A stretch of DNA of 64,000 nt from Flavobacteriaceae bacterium UBA3611 (GTDB lineage: Bacteria > Bacteroidota > Bacteroidia > Flavobacteriales > Flavobacteriaceae): the NCBI GenBank assembly GCA_002375495.1, contig DFLU01000007.1, positions 100,669 through 164,668 of the forward strand. The letters run 5' to 3'. The translations under genes were made by a program, and so were the position numbers. The notes under the pieces are model-generated. The model was not told the origin of the DNA and did not search any database. It worked only from the letters and a program-made list of their open reading frames with translations. Positions 60,286 through 64,000 of the stretch are shown piece after piece; within the stretch, counting starts at the first letter, position 1; each line of letters starts with the position of its first letter.

Positions 60286-62727
60286 ATGGAACTACTCACT
60301 TACATCGCGAAATCGGCAGGAATACTCACCCTTTTTTATGTTGTATATTTAGTCGTACTCCAAAATGACACCTTCTTTTCGGCCAACCGCACGTATCTCC
60401 TTACAGGGATTATATCGGCTCTGGTGTTGCCCTTTGTCACTTTTACTTCGGTTACCATTGTGGCAGTTCCTATAGTTGAGGCTAGCCAAGAGTATACTTC
60501 AATTGTGCCATTTACAACTACGGAAACGCCTAGCGAAACTCCTTTTAATTTCGTGGAACTAATTTTCTACGGATATCTTTTAGGTATCGCGGTCATGTTA
60601 GTACGATTTACCACACAGTTATATTCGTTGCTACGGTTGCTTCAAAAACATCCTGCAAAGCGCATCGGACCATTGAATTTTGTTGAAATCGACGATGAAA
60701 TCGCTCCTTTTTCCTTTTTCAACTATATCGTGTATAACCCGAAGACTCACGACTCTGAAGAACTGGAAATGATCTTAAAGCATGAAAAAGTGCATGCTAC
60801 CCAATGGCACAGCATCGATTTGTTATTGGCAAATTTGGTACGCGCCCTACAGTGGGCCAACCCAGTTTCTTGGTTTTACAAATCGAGTCTTGAAGCCAAT
60901 TTAGAATATTTAGCAGATAGTGAAACTGCCCAATATTTACCGTCAAAAACCGAATACCAATTAGCGCTGTTAAAGGCTTCATCGTCCTTACCAGTACCAG
61001 CGCTGACCAATAATTTTTATCAATCATTCACCCGCCTTACTGTTTTTGGAAGAGAAATTAAACTCGATTTCCAGAACGGACAGGTAAAAAAACGAATCAT
61101 TATGTTAAACAAAAGAAATTCTAACAGTTACAACCAACTAAAACTGACCGTAGTACTACCTGTGCTCGCCTTATTTTTATGGGGATTTAATACCGAAGAG
61201 GTTATTGAATACACCCATGCTACAACCGAAATAGCTACTGGGGAAGTTGCAGAAAAAGCAATCAACGAAGCAACTTGGTTCTCGGCGGCTTCTACAGATG
61301 CTGAATTGAACGAATTGGAAACGTATTTTAGACAACATCACCCGAGTAGCCTAGTGAAAATTGGCAACAGAAAACGAAATGCCGCTGGTGAACTCACCGC
61401 TTTTAGTTTTGAAACTAAATTTGAAGGCGAGGACCGCTTTTACACCCGCTTTGATAGGGGTGACAAAAAAGCCGCCTTTACTACTACCTATAAAATTGAG
61501 CCAAAAGAAGCAGGTGTTTTATGGGTTTCAGAAATTGGTGACGAAGCGGTGCAGCTTAAGATTACAAAAGAGCAACTAGAACTATTCTTGCCAGAAAACA
61601 ACCCGCTTGAGGTAGCTTCTAAAACTGTAGTAGCGAAAGCAACTCCGACTAAAAAAGAACCAATGCTAGGTGAGAATCCGCTCTACATCATCAACGGCAA
61701 GGATTACAAAAAAAATACGCTACCTGTGGGACATACCCTTGAATTAGACGGCAAGGTGGAAGCTTACAACCAAAAAGAAGGAGCCGCCAAATACGGCAAC
61801 AAAGGGAAAGATGGTGTGCTGTACTTTAACGGGGAAGCTACGTTTGTTCCCGTGCAGACAACACCTTCCGCTACGACGCGTGTAGAAACGCCTTTACCCA
61901 GCAAAAAACAAACGAATGCAACTGAAAGCAAGAAAATTTCCGAAGAACTAAAAATAGCAAATGCGACTAAGGAGGTTCGAATTAAAATTACAAAAAACAC
62001 CACCAAGGAAGAACTAGATCGTATTAAGGAAGAATTGGCGCGCGACCATGGTATTGTTTTTAATTATAAAAATTTGAATTACAATGCAAAGAATGAGCTT
62101 ACTTCCATCTCGGTTTCGTACAAAGGCGATGGGATGAACGGTAGTTATAGTGTGAGCGACGATGATGGCGGCGCAATAGACGACTTCTATTTTTATATGG
62201 ACACGGAAGCGGGCACTTCTGGTTTCGGTTCGGAACGGATGGTAGAACGGGAAGAAGCCAGAGCCAAAATGATGGCAAAACGTGAAGAATTAAGAGGTAA
62301 GGTACTGGTAGAGCGCAGAGAAGAATTAGAAAAGCAGCGAGATGAAATGGCCAAGGTTCGTGAAGAAATTCGTGAAGAACGCAACGAAATGCGGGAAGAA
62401 GTCGCTAAGATTCGGAAGAATAGCAGAAAAATAGTTGACGAGGAGCGCAAGATAGCAAGGGGATATGCACAAGTTACTCGAAACACGAATGGGCGCGGAG
62501 CCAAGGCGCTAATTACCAAAGACACTACAGATGAAGAGTTGGCTAACATCAAAAAAGAGATGGAGGCCAAGGGCGTAACTTTTAGTTACAGTCGTATAAA
62601 ACGAAATGCAAAAGGTGAGATTACCCGAATTAAAATCCAAAGTGATGACGGCAAGGGAAGCAAACAAACCATAAGCACCAGTACCGACGACGGTGAACCG
62701 ATCGAAAAAATTGTTATTGAACAATAG
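60286..62727 (+). CDS. BlaR1-like M56 metallopeptidase with plug-like and repeated domains
   Basis: An 813-residue protein. The N-terminal membrane part has helices near 10-25, 37-60 and 88-112 and the zinc motif HEKVH (His166) in the cytoplasmic loop, followed by a further TM helix at ~287-302. The large extracytoplasmic part has no penicillin-binding domain. It contains three ~75-residue repeats (starting ~334, ~570, ~744; core T-x-E-E-L ... RNAxGELT), a TonB-receptor-plug-like segment (~463-515, LYIINGKDYKK ... AKYGNKGKDGVLYF) and a charged coiled coil (~655-725). It presumably senses an envelope signal and cleaves the adjacent BlaI-type repressor. Confidence 0.88.
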   Translation: MELLTYIAKSAGILTLFYVVYLVVLQNDTFFSANRTYLLTGIISALVLPFVTFTSVTIVAVPIVEASQEYTSIVPFTTTETPSETPFNFVELIFYGYLLGIAVMLVRFTTQLYSLLRLLQKHPAKRIGPLNFVEIDDEIAPFSFFNYIVYNPKTHDSEELEMILKHEKVHATQWHSIDLLLANLVRALQWANPVSWFYKSSLEANLEYLADSETAQYLPSKTEYQLALLKASSSLPVPALTNNFYQSFTRLTVFGREIKLDFQNGQVKKRIIMLNKRNSNSYNQLKLTVVLPVLALFLWGFNTEEVIEYTHATTEIATGEVAEKAINEATWFSAASTDAELNELETYFRQHHPSSLVKIGNRKRNAAGELTAFSFETKFEGEDRFYTRFDRGDKKAAFTTTYKIEPKEAGVLWVSEIGDEAVQLKITKEQLELFLPENNPLEVASKTVVAKATPTKKEPMLGENPLYIINGKDYKKNTLPVGHTLELDGKVEAYNQKEGAAKYGNKGKDGVLYFNGEATFVPVQTTPSATTRVETPLPSKKQTNATESKKISEELKIANATKEVRIKITKNTTKEELDRIKEELARDHGIVFNYKNLNYNAKNELTSISVSYKGDGMNGSYSVSDDDGGAIDDFYFYMDTEAGTSGFGSERMVEREEARAKMMAKREELRGKVLVERREELEKQRDEMAKVREEIREERNEMREEVAKIRKNSRKIVDEERKIARGYAQVTRNTNGRGAKALITKDTTDEELANIKKEMEAKGVTFSYSRIKRNAKGEITRIKIQSDDGKGSKQTISTSTDDGEPIEKIVIEQ

Positions 62728-62747
62728 GGCACATTGCAGACCAATTG

Positions 62748-62783
62748 GAATAGTCTTACTATATTGTAAGACTATTCTTTTTT
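62748..62783 (+). terminator. terminator after the M56 gene
   Basis: A perfect 12-bp stem GAATAGTCTTAC / GTAAGACTATTC with a 6-nt loop and six T. It ends 3 bp before the ATG of the 50-residue ORF. Confidence 0.9.
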
Positions 62784-62786
62784 ATA

Positions 62787-62939
62787 ATGAAAAAGCAATT
62801 TTTTAAAACACTCGCGAAGGTAAACAAGGCAATTTTGCCAAGCTTTACGAAGAAAAATGTAGATTTAGCCAAGGCTTCAAAACTACAGCTGGCTTTGTTT
62901 GCCTATAAATTATGGGTGACAAAAAATGCGTTGGATTGA
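62787..62939 (+). CDS. small basic protein, 50 residues
   Basis: The ORF begins MKKQFFKTLAKVNKAILPSF and continues through TKKNVDLAKASKLQLALFAY to ...WVTKNALD. Positively charged N-terminal half, amphipathic helices, no Cys. I recall similar short flavobacterial proteins with the KASKxQLA...WVTxxALD pattern, so it is probably real. It starts 3 bp after a strong terminator, so its expression may need read-through or an unrecognised promoter. Confidence 0.6.
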   Translation: MKKQFFKTLAKVNKAILPSFTKKNVDLAKASKLQLALFAYKLWVTKNALD

Positions 62940-63032
62940 GCCGTTGTGCGTTTTAGCAATTTCATCATTTTCTACCCTTGTTCATTTCTCTCGCTGAAAA
63001 AGACTTGTCGCATGCAGGAAAGGGATGATGAT

Positions 63033-63083
63033 AAAATTTCAAGTTCATCCTTTAGGATTCGAGGTAAAAACTTGAAATTTTAC
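63033..63083. repeat. 14-bp inverted repeat
   Basis: TAAAATTTCAAGTT / AACTTGAAATTTTA, a perfect 14-bp stem with a 23-nt loop, between the small ORF and the convergent apt gene. There is no T run; it may be a 3'-end structure for either gene. Confidence 0.7.
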
Positions 63084-63126
63084 TGAATTTCAAAGAAAAG
63101 TACTTCAAAATGCCAACAGGTTTAAA

Positions 63127-63642
63127 TTAATACGTTAGTACCGACCTCACTTCGTATTTACTGAGTTTTCTAGCGCCTTTCAGAAAAGAAAGTTCGATTA
63201 GGAAATTGCACTGCACGATAGTTCCGCCCAACGATTCGACGAGCCTACAAGCGGCCTGTGCCGTACCACCGGTGGCCAACACATCGTCATGTACCAAGAC
63301 CCTGTCTCCTTTTTCAATAGCATCTTCATGAATCTCTAGGGCATCCATACCATACTCTAAGGTATACGGTTGCTTTAGCGTATCGAATGGCAGTTTGCCC
63401 GGTTTGCGTATGGGCACGAACCCAGCCCCTAATCGTTCTGCCAACAAGGTAGCAAAGAAGAATCCGCGCGACTCAATTCCCACCACCTTATCTATAGGCT
63501 GCATTTCGGTAAGGTTGAGCAATTCTTGCGCGCAGGTATTCAAGGCATCAGGATGTGCGAGCAGCGGAGTGATGTCTTTAAAAGAAACGCCCTTTTTAGG
63601 AAAATCGGGTATCTCACGAATGTATTGTTCTATATCGAGCAT
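63127..63642 (-). CDS. apt: adenine phosphoribosyltransferase
   Basis: A 171-residue PRTase. It has IREIPDFPKKGVSFKDITPLL at the N terminus, GIESRGFFFATLLAERLGAGFVPIRKPGKLP, the hood, and the PRPP motif VLVHDDVLATGGTA. It converts adenine and PRPP to AMP. Normal length; monocistronic. Confidence 0.97.
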   Translation of the reverse strand: MLDIEQYIREIPDFPKKGVSFKDITPLLAHPDALNTCAQELLNLTEMQPIDKVVGIESRGFFFATLLAERLGAGFVPIRKPGKLPFDTLKQPYTLEYGMDALEIHEDAIEKGDRVLVHDDVLATGGTAQAACRLVESLGGTIVQCNFLIELSFLKGARKLSKYEVRSVLTY

Positions 63643-63731
63643 ATTTTTATGGAACTACTTTGTCTATAAAGGTAAAAAGAAATATATTTGCACCCGCTAA
63701 CAAAGGAAATAACTTTTGTAAGCAGTTTTTA

Positions 63732-63805
63732 GGCCTCGTGGCGCAACTGAATAGCGCACTTGATTACGGCTCAAGAGGTTACAGGTTTGAATCCTGTCGA
63801 GGTCA
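63732..63805 (+). tRNA. tRNA-Arg (anticodon ACG)
   Basis: A 74-nt cloverleaf. The acceptor stem GGCCTCG pairs with CGAGGTC (one G-U), with discriminator A. The D-stem is GCGC/GCGC, and the anticodon stem CTTGA/TCAAG carries loop TTACGGC, anticodon ACG (read as ICG). The T-arm is ACAGG-TTTGAAT-CCTGT. CCA is not encoded. Confidence 0.95.
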
Positions 63806-63824
63806 CGAATAAATAGTTCAATTA

Positions 63825-63857
63825 GAAAAAACGCCAAGCTTGCTTGAGCGTTTTTTT
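63825..63857 (+). terminator. terminator after tRNA-Arg
   Basis: An AAAAACGC-CAAGC / GCTTG-A-GCGTTTTT stem (one bulged A, 2-nt loop) running into a T7 tract, 20 bp after the tRNA. Confidence 0.8.
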
Positions 63858-63910
63858 GTTTGTGCTATTTTCAGCGCGGAGCGCTATCAGGATGTAAAGC
63901 AACGCGAAAC

Positions 63911-63927
63911 AATCCTGTCGAGGTCAC
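63911..63927 (+). repeat. direct repeat of the tRNA-Arg 3' end
   Basis: AATCCTGTCGAGGTCAC is identical to 63790-63806 (T-arm 3' half plus acceptor strand), 121 bp downstream. No cloverleaf precedes it. It is either an attachment-site duplicate or a decayed tRNA copy. No function is visible for the rest of 63858-64000 apart from the terminator at 63938. Confidence 0.8.
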
Positions 63928-63937
63928 TTAAGAAAGA

Positions 63938-63963
63938 AAAGCTCACTGATAGTGAGCTTTTTT
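63938..63963 (+). terminator. second terminator, after the tRNA 3'-end copy
   Basis: A perfect 10-bp stem AAAGCTCACT / AGTGAGCTTT with a 3-nt loop (GAT) and a T tail. Confidence 0.85.
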
Positions 63964-64000
63964 ATTTGAACGAAATTGAAGCTTGCTTCAGATTGACGTG

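Overview
The window comes from a member of the Bacteroidota, almost certainly a (probably marine) Flavobacteriaceae. Supporting signs are promoters with the Bacteroidota -7 element TAnnTTTG and no clear Shine-Dalgarno sequences, a type IX secretion (T9SS) C-terminal sorting domain, type III glutamine synthetase, fused IcmF mutase, a Lacal_2735-type small protein, many lipoproteins with acidic residues after the lipobox Cys, and moderately AT-rich DNA. Most of it is chromosomal housekeeping and envelope content. No phage, transposase or CRISPR array is visible.

Layout. 1-7 kb: truncated GT39-like transferase, PAP2 phosphatase, MATE exporter, DUF1853, DUF2071 and M28 peptidase genes. 6.9-13.1 kb: two compact operons, DUF6268 barrel / NtrC-like regulator / PPK2, and NatA-NatB-like ABC transporter / MscS channel. 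13.3-20 kb: grpE-dnaJ, YceI lipoprotein, TIGR01777 epimerase, DUF4920-mnmD, ilvE. 20-25 kb: a two-component system, an orphan LuxR-type protein, an unknown protein and a lipoprotein with a natural Gly5-Ser linker. These are tied together by three copies of the same operator, ATACCC-N6-GGGTAT, each 26-28 bp upstream of a promoter TTTG. 25-34 kb: DPP III-like peptidase, SRPBCC, CrcB, a FISUMP-type lipoprotein, an MFS exporter behind a possible attenuator, DJ-1-like and Lrp genes. 34.4-34.7 kb: an 89-bp tandem repeat. 34.8-45 kb: icmF, a T9SS cargo protein, DUF4197, pyrF, prfA, purM.

45-56 kb is the most remarkable part: two tandem, same-strand curli (type VIII secretion) loci. Locus 1 is csgA-csgB-csgE-csgF-csgG-lipoprotein; locus 2 is csgA-csgB-csgF-csgG-lipoprotein with no csgE. 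Each CsgG carries an extra C-terminal outer-membrane barrel. The CsgE carries an N-terminal domain resembling the amyloid chaperone CsgH/CsgC. Each locus ends in a beta-propeller lipoprotein that is not part of classical curli. The two curlins have the same architecture (22 full 11-residue arms plus a partial one) but opposite chemistry: one is Arg-rich and near neutral, the other almost devoid of basic residues and about -29 in charge.

56-64 kb: type III glutamine synthetase, a Na+/Ca2+ exchanger, a BlaI/BlaR1-like (M56) pair with twin operators, a 50-residue small protein, apt, and tRNA-Arg(ACG) followed by a second copy of its 3' end.

All assignments rest on reading the sequence and on recalled family features. 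No database search was run, and residue positions are approximate unless a motif is named.
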